The notes under the pieces are model-generated. The model saw only the letters and a program-made list of their open reading frames with translations, made no database searches and was not told the DNA's origin. 64,000 bases of DNA from Lasiosphaeris hirsuta (taxonomy: Eukaryota; Ascomycota; Sordariomycetes; Sordariales; Lasiosphaeriaceae), in the NCBI GenBank assembly GCA_030549175.1, contig JAUKUA010000007.1, forward strand, positions 496,001 through 560,000, read 5' to 3'. This document shows positions 23,618 to 35,070 of the stretch, piece by piece; the first letter of the stretch is position 1; every line of letters begins with the position of its first letter. Both the position numbers and the translations under genes were made by a program.

Positions 23618-24727
23618 GATTCAGTCTGGGAAGAGGGAGGGGTTATGGCTAAGATTTCTGGCTCCTGAAGAAAGAACAAAGCGACTGGGGGGCTCGACTT
23701 TTATCGTGGAAGGTGCCATAGCGCAAATGCAGCTCTGAGGCAGGTGTAAGCACAAGAAGTGGAGATCATTAGAGATGGTGCCTTTCAAGGAATCTATCCT
23801 CGGCACAAAAGATTCGCCATAACGATCACTTATCTTCTACTAATAATTCTACCCGCATATATCACCAGACAGGAGTTAATAATGAATCATTAATAATAAT
23901 CCATGCATGGGGAAAACCATCACCCCTTTCCCCTTGCTTACATACTTTGGCCCATGAGCCCTAACCTACATCAACACTCGTTGGTTGTCGCGATGAATGA
24001 GAGCATCACACCCATATTGCAGTCAGAGGCTTTGCCTGAAAGTTGTTTTCCCTCGTCATGAGCTATGCCGAACCAGTCGGATGCATGGCAGCGATGAAAT
24101 ATCATGATGCAGCATCCCACAAGGTGAAGAAACACGAGAGATTCTCTATAGAGGACACGCATCAGGCAGTCAAGTTGAAGAAACGGAAAAGTGGGAATAG
24201 TTGCGTGTCAACCATGGATCTCGGGGCTCTAAAATAATTTGCGGCGGTAAGCTGGAACCTAGTATACTGCCTCCCTAGAGAAGAAAAAGAAACCTGGTGT
24301 TTCAACGTCACACTCGACGTTGCCAAGTTCTTGATGGTTAAAGTTTAATGAGTCAGACCGACACATGATAGAACGGCGCCGCGCCCCTAGGATAAACGAG
24401 TGGAAAGTGAAGGTATTAAAGTGGAACTGGCTCAAACCTAAGTCCACTAGATGTGAAGTCGAGTTTCTGAATTCAAGATTGAGAGTAAAAGCGGATCTGT
24501 GGCGTACCTGGGACAACGCAAGAGCGAAGTTAGGTGAGCCTCCCCCTAAAGTTGACCTCACGCTGGCCTTGGTTTACTTATTGTATCTCGCTGAGATGAG
24601 CCGCATATGCCCAAACCTTGTTAGCATCCCTAACCCGATATAAAGCATCCATAGGTATCATGATCAATACGACTCGTCTCACTCAGTCTTAATAAGAACT
24701 CGTTTGCTTCCACTCCTACTTCTCTTG
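23618..24727. other. Intergenic, AT-richer spacer
   Basis: It contains AT-rich DNA with TAATAAT-type stretches near 23850-23900. Short open frames on both strands near 24260-24640 overlap and resemble nothing known. No gene is called. Confidence 0.45.
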
Positions 24728-25453
24728 ATGGCAGACATAAAACGCGCGGGGGATGCGACAGCCCAGAGCTTCGCCACCAAAGCCAAAAATATCTTTGCTA
24801 TCTCCGTCATTGCAATGATATGGAGCTGCATCACGGTAGCTATCGGAAAACCTCTCCTGAGTTTATGGAGTTTACTCACCAGGCAGTACTTTGGGGGCAA
24901 AACTAAGAGTACACAATTGTCAAAAAGTAAGCGAGTGCGATGCGACGAACAAAACCCGATCCGTGAACAGGGAAGCCCGATTCGTTCAGGAGACGAACCG
25001 CCAGATATACCCGAATTCACCAATGGATACCCCAAACTACGCAGCCGTCTCACCCATCTTGGCCGCCATCCGGTTTCAGACTTGGGCTGGAAGATAGTCA
25101 ATGGTCTTCCTCAGTGCCCAGCCATTGAGCCACCGACGGGGGAATTCGACACCGTCATAGAAGGTCACGAAGGTGACCTGGAGAAGCATGTGATCGCGCT
25201 GGGGGATGAGATGGAAGGAAGGTACTGGGGCTTTGTCAACGACGCTATCGGCTTGTTGAAGTCAGGGCTACAGGCATATCTCGAGTATGATTTGATGTCG
25301 CCCGTTGACATTCACGCCTTGGACATTCTTTATCGGGACTGCTTGGACGCCATGGGACGAGAATACGAGAGGAGGAGACGTGGAACGCGTTTCGAGGCGA
25401 TGGAGAATATGTACAAGGCAAAGAAAGGTCCAGCGTCTGAATATGACACATGA
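24728..25453 (+). CDS. Orphan protein with one N-terminal membrane helix
   Basis: A 241-residue protein starting MADIKRAGDATAQ (the ATG at 24728 is preferred over 24704, which adds a Leu run). Residues about 22-45 (IFAISVIAMIWSCITVAIG) form a single transmembrane helix or signal anchor. The rest is soluble and charged, with LEYDLMSPVDIHALDILYRDCLD and a basic EYERRRRG segment near the C-terminus. Codon use is less GC-biased than in neighbouring genes, consistent with a young or recently acquired gene. No family is recognised and no function is proposed. Confidence 0.45.
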   Translation: MADIKRAGDATAQSFATKAKNIFAISVIAMIWSCITVAIGKPLLSLWSLLTRQYFGGKTKSTQLSKSKRVRCDEQNPIREQGSPIRSGDEPPDIPEFTNGYPKLRSRLTHLGRHPVSDLGWKIVNGLPQCPAIEPPTGEFDTVIEGHEGDLEKHVIALGDEMEGRYWGFVNDAIGLLKSGLQAYLEYDLMSPVDIHALDILYRDCLDAMGREYERRRRGTRFEAMENMYKAKKGPASEYDT

Positions 25454-26004
25454 AGAGATTGGCCTCAGGTTGTCATGCCCCAAGCTTTTGTTGGATGGGG
25501 CAATGGCCATGGCCATTGGCAAGGAAGTCGTGCAGCCTCAGGAGAGGATGGAGTTCATACGAGGATGTGCCGACGTGGCGGCCGGTTCCGAACCGTCCAC
25601 CGGCTAGATACCTCGAGTCAAGGGTATTTCCCTCAACGGAAGGCAATCGCCTTCACCATTAGAGTCTAGGTTTTGGTTTGGGTTTTCAAGTTTAAACCTT
25701 CGTTATTGCTGAGAGAAAGTTTCTAAATTCTGGTAATTAAAGTTTCATGATTTAGTTGGTACAAGTGTTCCATTTTGCCTTCGCTACTACTACGTGTCTA
25801 GTGGTTCATGTGGTGAATCAGAAATGTTGGACAAGAGCAAGGTGCTGGAAGAACCCATACTAATAGGCATTCCCTACTAATATGGCATATGAAATGTCAC
25901 ACTCGGCAATATCAAGGGTAGGCAGGTATATAGTTGAAGTCCACGCAGAGGCAGACCTTATTTCGCTATTCGCGTCTGGAGGCGACAATGAGCGATAATA
26001 GTAT

Positions 26005-26694
26005 CTACTCGGCCTCGCTATCAGGTCCCTTGCCCTTGCCCTCCTTTCCCTTACCCTTTCCTCCTTTTCCCTTATGCCCCTTACCCTTATGCCCCTTACC
26101 CTTATGCTCCTTTCCCTTTCCTTCCTTGCCCTTTCCCTTCTTGTTCACATCGGCATCAGTATCGATAGCCTCAGGAGCGGCATCATCGGTCTCGGCCCGG
26201 ACAACGAGGCTGTCCTCCTCGCTATCAGGTCCCTTTCCCTTGCCCTCCTTGCCCTTTCCTCCCTTACCCTTGTGCTCCTTACCCTTGTGCTCCTTACCCT
26301 TGTGCTCCTTTCCCTTGTGCTCCTTTCCCTTATGCTCTTTGCCCTTCCCCTTCTTGTTCACATCGGCATCGACATCGATGGCCTCAGGGGCGGCATCGTC
26401 AGCCTCGGCCCGGGCGGCGAGGCTGTCCTCCTCGCCATCAGGACCCTTGCCCTTTCCCTTGCCCTTTCCCTTGCCTTTTCCCTTGCCCTTTCCCTTGCCT
26501 TCCTTTCCTTTACCCTTGCCCTTGCCTTTGCCCTTGCCGACCTTGTCGACGTCGGCGTCAGCATCAATGACAGCCGGGACGGTGGTGTCCACCTCGGCGC
26601 GGAGGACGAGGTTGTTCTCGCCCTGGACGGGGACGGCGAGGGCGGCCACGTAGGGCACCGCGAAGAGGGCGGCGAGGAAGATCTTGGGAAGCAT
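26005..26694 (-). CDS. Secreted Lys/Gly/His repeat protein (KGKEH repeats)
   Basis: A 229-residue protein with a clear signal peptide (MLPKIFLAALFAVPYVAALA). The mature part is three modules. Each begins with an acidic block (RAEVDTTVPAVIDADADVDK, RAEADDAAPEAIDVDADVNK, RAETDDAAPEAIDTDADVNK) and continues into a strongly basic low-complexity tract. Module 1 has GKGKGKGK runs, module 2 has five KGKEH pentads, and module 3 has KGKEHKGKGHKGKGH. Modules 1 and 2 close with an acidic KGPD-G/S-EEDSL hinge and module 3 ends KGPDSEAE. The alternation of acidic and basic blocks with evenly spaced His suggests a disordered extracellular polyelectrolyte that could bind metals, polyanions or wall polymers. 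That is inference only. A TATATATATA box lies ~157 bp upstream. It is a single exon. Confidence 0.8.
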   Translation of the reverse strand: MLPKIFLAALFAVPYVAALAVPVQGENNLVLRAEVDTTVPAVIDADADVDKVGKGKGKGKGKGKEGKGKGKGKGKGKGKGKGKGPDGEEDSLAARAEADDAAPEAIDVDADVNKKGKGKEHKGKEHKGKEHKGKEHKGKEHKGKGGKGKEGKGKGPDSEEDSLVVRAETDDAAPEAIDTDADVNKKGKGKEGKGKEHKGKGHKGKGHKGKGGKGKGKEGKGKGPDSEAE

Positions 26695-26850
26695 CTTGTG
26701 AAGTGTTGTAGGGGGTTGGTTGGTTGAGCGGTCTTGCTATTTGCTTGGCTTGGTGGCTGAAAGAAGACAATGATGTGGTAGTCTGGAGTTCTAGACTTGA
26801 GCACACCGGAAGCAAGTCAAAGACAGTTGATGATGGCTTGTGACAGACAG

Positions 26851-26860
26851 TATATATATA
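26851..26860 (-). promoter_or_regulatory. Likely TATA box of the KGKEH-repeat gene
   Basis: TATATATATA about 157 bp upstream of the ATG at 26694, similar in spacing to the TATA box of the SMP-30-like gene. Confidence 0.55.
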
Positions 26861-29800
26861 CACCGGGAATCCGAGCGCTTGGCAGCGATGCAGACTTCTA
26901 TTTTCAGTGTGTCTGGGAGCCCACGTCCTCGGGAAAGGCGCACGGTGGCCAGTGGATGGCGAAACGCGGGGCCGCGAGTGTTGCTTTGATGAGGGTTCAA
27001 TCTGGAAGAACTCCAGCCCGGCGACAGGACCAGGAAAGTCCGTGGTTAATCTGGGGAAACGCCATTTTTCTTGCCCTCACAGACTTCGCGAAGCTGGCTC
27101 GTCTGATCTCAGTCTGGGGAAAATCTGGGATACGTTACACCTCTAACCGACGCCTTACCGCGGGCGATCACGGCCATCAGACTCAGGTATACTAAGCCGC
27201 GTCACCTTCTGTCAATTGTCTGTCTAAGAATATCTCATCTGGCTCCTTGGGCATTGGCGGATCAATTAGGTTCAATTCGCGACTCTACAGGTATGATCGA
27301 CAAGGAAGATTGCATACCGCACTTGCCGCTTCACCCTCTTCTAGCCTGGTAACGTGAAGGTGAAAGGCAAAAGCGTCAACATGCTGCATTGACTCGAAGT
27401 TGAAGTTAACTATTGAGCGTAGGATGTCGGAGAAATCAACCACAGAGTAACATGGCTCCCTCGCCAAGTCCCCCACACACTGCTGCCGTGACGTGACATG
27501 ACGAGCCATCAACACTGAATCTAACCCCAGTAATGTAACCGCATGCATGGGCCTTAAGCGGGCGACCAGGAGGCCGGAAACCTGGGGAATTGTGCATGCG
27601 CAGATCCATTGGCGCTGCAGCGACGAGCGAAAAGGGGCGCTCGTCCCTCATGGATATTCGGGAGAATGCAGATGGAGGCTAATGCGATTTCTCCCTGTTT
27701 ACCCCGGCATAACGTTATAAACTACGACCCACCGGCCTAACTTCTCAGTACGCTGCCGGAGAGAGGTTACGCAAGCACTGCGGCAATATATGAAGAGCAT
27801 TCCTCCCGCCTGACTGTCAATTGCACCTTGATATTCTGGTTCCCCGGGACTCGATAGTGCTGATCTCGTAACCCCTCTCAATGCGCCTCTGGGAATCTCG
27901 GCGCTATTGGGGGAAGGCAGCGGTGTAGGTAAACAAACCTGAGATGAATAACAGCAAGGAATTCCCAAGTCCGTCATTCACTTATCTGAAACACATTGAA
28001 TCCTGGACCCTGACGATAGTCAAGGCTCGCCATAAGGTCAGAAGATGAGCAAACTGCTGCAATCAAGACATCATATCAAACCCCGCCCGTGTAACGAACC
28101 TAACCCGGATATTCTTCAACGACCGAGCCGCCAAGAGGCCAATAGGACGTCAGAATAGGTTCAAGTTACGTAAAAAAACCAGAAATAAGGCAATCTGACC
28201 TCGCTGATGGGCCTCCTTAGCACTCTATGCCGCATCCCGTTTTATATACAAATATAAGACCGGCGTAGCGAGGACCCGCCGAAGCCGTTGCAGGTATCCA
28301 GTCAAAAACATGCTGTTAAAATAAAGAGTGATGCGTGAAGGCGTGTTTCGATCGGAATGTGGGAGTCCAGGGAGCCCTTGAGTCGGCTAGAACTCTTCCA
28401 GGCATTCGAATCGCTTGCTATCGAGCCGGGCCGAGAGGGGTTGGAATTGGTGACGAGGACATGTTGACGTATGCAGACATGCTGTCAGAAATTGCTTGCG
28501 AAGGGGGTAAAGCCGATTGACCGTCTAGTTCGGACTCGATTCCGACCCGTCTAGACAACCAAGCACCGGTGAAGCTTGTGAGAGCACCAGATCCACGTCG
28601 CCCTTTCAGCTTTGCGAGCTGGGCCACTGCTGCCTCTGCGGCACTGGTGGTGGTCCATTTCTTCCCCCCCCCCGGGGAAAACTTTCCGTTTTGAATGTTC
28701 TGTGTTGTAGTAATCATACCTGCCTACTGCAATACTCATTTTTTCCCAGCCGTAAAAAGGCGGTATGATCCGTCCTACTACCTACCGTACGACTGTTCTT
28801 TCCCAAGCGATAGCTATATGAGCCTCTTGATTCGTTAGGCTACCGCTCCTTTTCCTCAGAAACGGCTACGGGGGCCCCGAGAGGTTTTCTAACGAGGGAG
28901 CCACAGCCTTCGAGGACGAAGGCTTTGGGAGGGGAGAAATTTGTAACGCCCAGGAACCAGATCAGGGCATGGTAGCCCCTGCCATCTAATCAGCGAAGCT
29001 GGCTAGATGGCTGGAAGTGAGACTAAGCCACCATGAAGAAATCAAATTAACCACTTACACATCCTCCACCACGCATCCTCTATTTTGCGTCCATCACACC
29101 TCCTTTTGACCCCATAACACCTACGGCGTTACATTCGGCCCGTACCACTCCCACTCCCGTTCGAAGCATGTATCGGAGGATATGGAAAACCAGTGGATAT
29201 TGAAATGTAGCTAAGGTATATTGAAATCGGGAATGCAGACTTGGTCCTAACGGTGATGGCAGGTCTTTGCCCCCAAGCTCCTGTTGAAAATCAAGGAGCT
29301 TTGCTACACGAAAACCATTCCGCAATGGATACTGGGGGTCAACGATGGGGGGGTTTGCTGTTATCTTCACGGCAAGAGTCAATCTGATCTTGGACCCCCC
29401 TGGCAACTGAGAAGAGAGATGATCAAAACTCGTGCCCGACGGCTAGTCCCCGCTGGCCTATGATGAGGAGCTGGAGTATAATGATGGCGAATCTCTGCTC
29501 AACATGGCCCGTCCAGATGAGCACGCTTGTTGAAAAGAGAGTTGGAGATGGTGCTGTCGTCGTACAACAGCCACCAAGTGTTGCTGTTGAGGCTATTTGT
29601 GGCGACAACCGTCCGTTTGAATTCTGTAACTTGGCTGTCCAGCAGCTGGCGTGGCTTGCCGCCGTGTCCATACTTGACGGCAAAGCCGCTGAGTGGTAGC
29701 AACATGAGATAAGCGCCTGCCACGTAAAGAGCTGCAGCCGAAGCTCGCAATAGTAGTCGCCGTCCAGAGAAGCCATCCCGTTAGGGACAAGAGCTTGTAT

Positions 29801-32381
29801 GGTGCCGAGTGCAATTGTCGGCTCCAAAATGAAACTTTTTTTTTGGGTTTGTAGTTGCGGACGATACCAACTCGTCATTGTGAGAAAGGAGAATGCGTTC
29901 GAGAGTCTGTCGCCGGATGTTATCTTAAAGCATGCGAGGGTGAGGGTTGGGAATCTCCTTCTTTGCCTCTTTGGAAACATCTGGGTTGCTGATGGCTGCA
30001 TTTAAGCTGCGTATTCTGTGAGAGGTAATTAGCACCGTGTTGTCCCGGCACTAGCATACGTCCGAACAGATGATGCTTGCACACGTTGCTCGAGTCTTTG
30101 CCCTCAATGGTTTCTTTCCGCATGGACAAGCCCATTTCCGTGGCCCCCGCTTATGTGCGGCGGATTCTCGCATTGAATCCCGAGGTTGAGCTGGATATTG
30201 TTTCCGTCATCTCGAAGATCCTGTTTTGAGTTTCGATGTCGACTCTCTAACTGAGAAGGCTGTGTCAAAGTCCCTCGTAGTATTTCAATGACGTGCGCGA
30301 GGTATGAAGATGGAAATTTCGTGTGCCCAGATTCGTCTCACAGAATAATGAAACACAACCACCAAAACCAGTGATTCTATGCCACAAATATACAATACTT
30401 GAGGTCCGATTTACTACCGAGAGGCTAGTAGGCATAAAAAAGGTATCCTCAGCTCACCCTAATTAGTATCCCCGAACACAAATGCTGCCGAATGGCAAGT
30501 AAAGGTGGGGCGAAGAAACCACGACTAACTTGAAAATATATCCGAAGCCCGGTATCAGTCAGTTGGTGGTTGAACCTGTCGGGATCTTCCATGATGTTGA
30601 TCACAGTGTGTGATCGATCCCCAGCAAAATCTCTGCTATTACGAAAGGTAACAGGTGTCGGAGCCAAGCAGTCGTACGACTTAAGGTAGTTCCCTAAACC
30701 AACCTTTAAGGGCCCCGAACAATAAAATATGGGGTGGCCGGTAGTGTGAAGGATGATCTCTCCTCTGAAGGCGGACGAATGCCCTAGGTCAAAGTATAAG
30801 GCAGGAAAAAAGCCATCCAACAGCCACAACTCTAATACTGGGGAAACAGGCATTTGAAGAAAGAGGTACGTAAACAGGTGAGATTCGCAAATAGTGTGCA
30901 GCCCTGATCAGGGCATCGATTTCTAGCACTATGAAGACAATCCCCGTGCTTCATGGGCACCTTTATTCCCGCTTCCCAGGCTAGTGCTAGACGCAAAACC
31001 TGACAGCTATGTCTGTTAGGGTTAAGGCGATACAGTAGGAAAGGGTTACCTACGCCACTGGCGGAAAAGTCAAAGTAGCAGCTCTGGTGCCCGAGTTATA
31101 CGAACTAGATAGTTAGCGGAGCTGACTAGATGCCCAGGGACTCTTCCCTGACAGTATATGAATATTATTCTTAACAGCTGCCACTGGGTGGAGATAGAAG
31201 GGCCACGTTTAACAACCAAATATACAGAGACAAGACGGTCCGCTTAGGGAGTATCTTAACTTGAGGGTGTTAAGATAGTAAGACTTACCTACTCTCGTAA
31301 ACAAGAAGACGGAAGTAGAACCTTAATAAGGAATGTAAACCGGGTTTTATAGAACCCCTGGGAAAGGGAAGAGAAGGGAGGGGGCCAAGTGGACTCAGTT
31401 TTAGGATACCTATAGCTCTCCCAAAACTGTCCCTCGCGAAAAGTTACCATAATTTCTAGAACTCCGCCAAGTTATAAAGCACTGCCTACTCGTCAAAACC
31501 ACCTTTTGGCGGCTTCCCTGATCACGTCCTGCATAGCGCCTGAGCAGCGCCTGAGCAAGGTGGCGGGAGTGGTATGGATGACTGGGATTGGTGAGGGTAA
31601 CTGTAGGGTAAAACAATAAGCAGAGAGCGGTAAGGATTGTATCCGTAGGCTAAACGCTGTAAACCTTGCTTACCTCAGGTAGACTTGCGTAATGCTATGC
31701 AATGCAAGCCTATTACTCCAGAGCCCCCAGCTAGTCGGCAGGTAAATAGAGCATCTATCTTCATGGATAGAGCGTCAAACTAAATAAGGACTTGATTTCT
31801 ATTCGATGGGGAAATGAGCTGTCTGTGACAGAGTCATTTATCCGGCGGCAGGCAACTTGGTTTGCTGGCCACGTAAACAATTGCTCTCAAGTAATAATGT
31901 CTGTGCAGCGGCTTTCTAGATCTCCAGCCGCCCTGCCGACCCAAAGCCCCCGGCAATTTGGCTTAGCGATGAGCAGTCCATCCTACCATTGCCCAACACC
32001 ATCTCGACTTGACCCCTATTTTCGCGGTGAGTCGCCCAGTGGTTGACATCTGCAGCTGGTGAGTTCAGTTGACTGCTCCTATGAATATCAATAATTCATC
32101 TATCTAAAGTGTCAAGCATAAGAACGTCCCGTCCCTATGGCCTTTTACTAGTGTCTAGTCACGTTGGGACCAAGCTAGGCCTTGTAGCGATAGTGAACCC
32201 CCACCCCCCCCCCCCCCCCCCCCCAACCACTTTACTTATTGAGCTGCAAGGTAATGACTGTGATTTTGATCCGGGTACTATATCCGGCACTATACAAGGT
32301 GCTCGTTGGATAAGCCAAAAGTTTGCTAAGGTTGAAGGTACCGATTTTAACGTTCTCGGGACCTCGCCAACCTCGCTTCAC
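26861..32381. other. AT-richer gene desert with coding scraps
   Basis: About 5.5 kb in which codon-like GC bias disappears and only short overlapping frames remain. Scraps that look somewhat protein-like include a minus-strand stretch at 29499-29814 (listed separately) and a 134-codon minus-strand frame at 30449-30853 (containing GNYLKSYDCLAPTPVTF), neither of which I can assign. A 21-bp C run lies at 32204-32224. No transposon ends, long terminal repeats or transposase motifs were recognised, but decayed elements would not be visible by eye. Confidence 0.45.
29499..29814 (-). pseudogene. Possible decayed membrane-protein fragment
   Basis: Two overlapping minus-strand frames share protein-like character. 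One carries a helix (LLSLTGWLLWTATTIASFG). The other continues with AAALYVAGAYLMLLPLSGF and then a soluble stretch (KPRQLLDSQVTEFKRTVV, NTWWLLYDDSTISNSLF). Switching frames near 29740 would join them, so this may be a frameshifted remnant. The family is not recognised and the call is weak. Confidence 0.25.
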
Positions 32382-34410
32382 TCAACCCACCGTGACCCGA
32401 ACACCCCTGCTATCCACTTTCGGGGCAACGATGAACAGGTCGAGCTTCGGGTAAACATCAGACTCGTCCGTGTCATACAGGGTCAGCTTCGGGGCGTCTG
32501 GCCGGAACATGATTGCTAGACCGAGATACAGCTCGGCATATGCAAGGCTAGATTACCGGTCAGCCTAGTGCCCTCACGGCAAGGTCATGCAGGCGGGGTG
32601 GGGACTTGCTTCATGCCCAGACAGCTCCGGGAGCCCTTGGAGAAGGGGATGAAGTTACGGTCCATCTGGGGGTCGTACTCGCCCATCCAGCGCTCGGGGT
32701 TGAACGTGGCGGGCTCAGGGTACACGGCGGGGTCGCTGTGCGACATGTACGCTGACATGCTGGTTGGCACCTACGGGGTCGGGGGTGTATGTCAGTCTCT
32801 TGTCCCGCTCGGAATCGTGCTGCGTGAGCGCGAGACGTACGTTCTTGGGGATCTCCCACTCCTTGTACTGCAGCGCCACGTCGGGAGAGCAGCGAACGAC
32901 GCGGCGCAGCGTCCCGGGGCTCAATCTATTGGCGCTGGATTTCAGTACGCTGCAGATAAAAAGTAGTTGCTCTTGGCGCTGCGGCCCCGGGGGGCAGGCA
33001 ACCTTACCGCAGGCCTTCCTTGACACATGCCGCGAGGTACGGAATCTTTTCTAAATCCGACCACCGCGGTACGCTGTCGGGGTAGTTCGCCATGACCTCG
33101 GTCACAGCCTCCCGCAGCTTCTCCCCGACTTCAGGGTACGCGCAGGCGTAGTAGGTAATGGTGACGAGCGTTCGAGCGGTGGTCATGGTGCCGGCAGAAA
33201 GAATCGAGATGAACTCGCCGACCAAGCGGTCCGTCGTTTTCTCCGACTCGGGGATGTTGCTCGCCAGGAGATGCTCAATCAGAGATACCGAGTGGCTGTT
33301 GCTGGCTTCCTTGTTCACCCCCCTCGCCTTTGCCTTCTTGATGCAGGTATCGGTGAGCTGCGTAGATTAGCACGGCCTTGCCCCCCTCGCTAGACATGCC
33401 GGGGGCGGACTTACATCTGACAAGGCCCTGTACCGGGCCGCAAAAGGGATCAACCGGAAGAGCACCTTGCGGGGAATGTGCCTGGCCCAGCTGGAGTCAC
33501 ATATTAGCTGCAGTTCAAGTCGGAGAGTAGAGCAGCATACCCAACCAGAAAGGTGAAGTTTGTGTACAAGGCAATCAAAGCGAAAAAGCTATAAAGCGTG
33601 TGATACCTGGTCGAGTATACTGGTATTAGCCATCCAGATGTCAAGTTCAACGCGGGGGGGCCAGACAGAAGCGTACCAATCCGGCGAGAAGTCTGGCTCT
33701 CCAGCAAACGAAGGCGGGTCAACTAGGCAGATCTTCCCAATGAGGTCACCTGTCATGGCGGTGAAGACGTAGTCCATGGTCACGACCGTCCTGGTGTCGC
33801 GGTGCTCCTTGAGGCGATCCTCGATTATCTTGATTTCCTCAACAATCATTTCTTCGTATCTTTGCACTTGCTGGCGAGAGAAAAAGGGGTCGAGGGGCTT
33901 TCTTCTCATGCGGTGAAAGTCATGATCCTCAGCAACCGCGTGCGAGCCTGTGAATCCCAGGTTCGTCAGCGTTCGATATATCCTGATGGGAGAAGTAGAT
34001 TACGCACCATCGATGCCGATTCCATCTCGGAGCTGCTTGAAAATCTCCGTTCGGCGAACGGACCCGGCGACATACAGAGTGTTGTAGAAGCTAGGGTCAC
34101 GGACGGAAATCTCCCACGGGTTGATCCGGACGATTGGTCCGTACTGGTTGTGCATTTCAGCCACGGCGTAGACGAACTGGCCACGCTTGACGACGTCGTG
34201 GTAAAACTCAAACCAGCCAGAAGCGGCCGTGAACTTGGGGCCGGGGAACTTGGAGAGGGGGGAGAAGTAGAGGCGGTAGACCGCCAAGACAATGGCGTAC
34301 AGAATGAACATAGGGGGGATGCCGAGAACGGCAACCGTCTTCCAGTTCTCAGCCAAGACCTGGACAAGGTCATGCCTGCTGGAAGTCAACGTAAGGCTCG
34401 ACCAAGCCAT
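32382..34410 (-). CDS. Cytochrome P450, fungal microsomal type, 8 exons
   Basis: Exons (minus strand): 34410-34008, 33947-33677, 33606-33541, 33490-33415, 33357-33008, 32925-32841, 32770-32610, 32547-32382; 525 residues, all junctions in frame. It has an N-terminal membrane anchor (about residues 28-50, [19 protein letters not shown]), a proline hinge [18 protein letters not shown] and [12 protein letters not shown]. The ExxR pair is E386/R389 (KEGLR), the PERW motif is FNPERW, and the heme-binding loop is [11 protein letters not shown] with ligand Cys467. The style resembles CYP58-like oxygenases that act on terpene skeletons. An oddity is the I-helix, AGTMTTA (327-333), with Met330 where Asp/Glu is usual. 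The last intron is GC-AG. It is divergent from a terpene synthase, so it probably oxidises that product on the ER membrane, with electrons from a P450 reductase. Confidence 0.92.
32548..32609 (-). other. GC-AG intron in the P450 gene
   Basis: The intron starts GCAAGT and ends TCTAG, with a GGCTGACC branch site. Splicing it joins CLGM to [11 protein letters not shown], the expected sequence after a P450 heme Cys. Without it, translation stops 10 codons later. Only this donor restores the conserved sequence. Confidence 0.8.
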
Positions 34411-35070
34411 TGTGCTTTTCAGATTGTTGGTGTTGTATGTGAGTGACAAGTTGTCTTGGAATGGGGGGAGTTGAAGGGAACGAGGGACTTGGGGTCGAGC
34501 ACATGGGCCCTCTAATAACACCCAAAGGAGGTTGATACAGTGTATTCTCGTGTGCACCCGTTGTTTGACGACAAATATCTGCCGTAAGAGAAAGTGGGGT
34601 ATGTTGAAGCCTGTTATCTCGCATAGATTGTCAATGTTGGTGTCATGAGAGGGGAGGATGCCGTATGTTGGGCATAGACCCTGGGGTTCATAAGGGACGA
34701 TGCTCGACGGATTTGTCTTATACAATAGGACCAATGGGACTATCGCGGTTAAACGGATTGACGGCGTAGACGGCTGGCTGCACGGAGCGGACCTTGTGAA
34801 ATCCGGGAGACCGTATACTGCGCCCTCTTATCTTGCAGACCGAGAGCTGTGGGCAGGCAACACCGTGAGCCGGCCGGCTAGGTTGAGGCCTAGAATCGGT
34901 TTCTTATTTGAAATGGGATACTTATGTACATGGCTAGATCTAGGGGCTTTCGAGAGGGCATGCCTTCGAGAGTGCAGTTTAGGCACTTACAGCTACCTGA
35001 CCATCCCCCTCCGCCCATTTTGGTTTCGCAGGGAGCCACAGAAACCTTAGCTTTCTTTTTCTTTTTCAGC
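34411..35070. promoter_or_regulatory. Shared divergent promoter of P450 and terpene synthase
   Basis: 660 bp separate the two start codons, which are transcribed away from each other, so both genes probably share control elements and are co-expressed. The 25 bases before the synthase ATG form a pyrimidine run ending TTTTTCAGC, which could be a normal leader or the acceptor of a 5' UTR intron. No specific factor-binding motif is claimed. Confidence 0.6.

Noticed and set aside
30449..30853. 134-codon minus-strand frame considered as a P450 N-terminal fragment
   Set aside because: Only vague pattern similarity; no diagnostic P450 motif is present.
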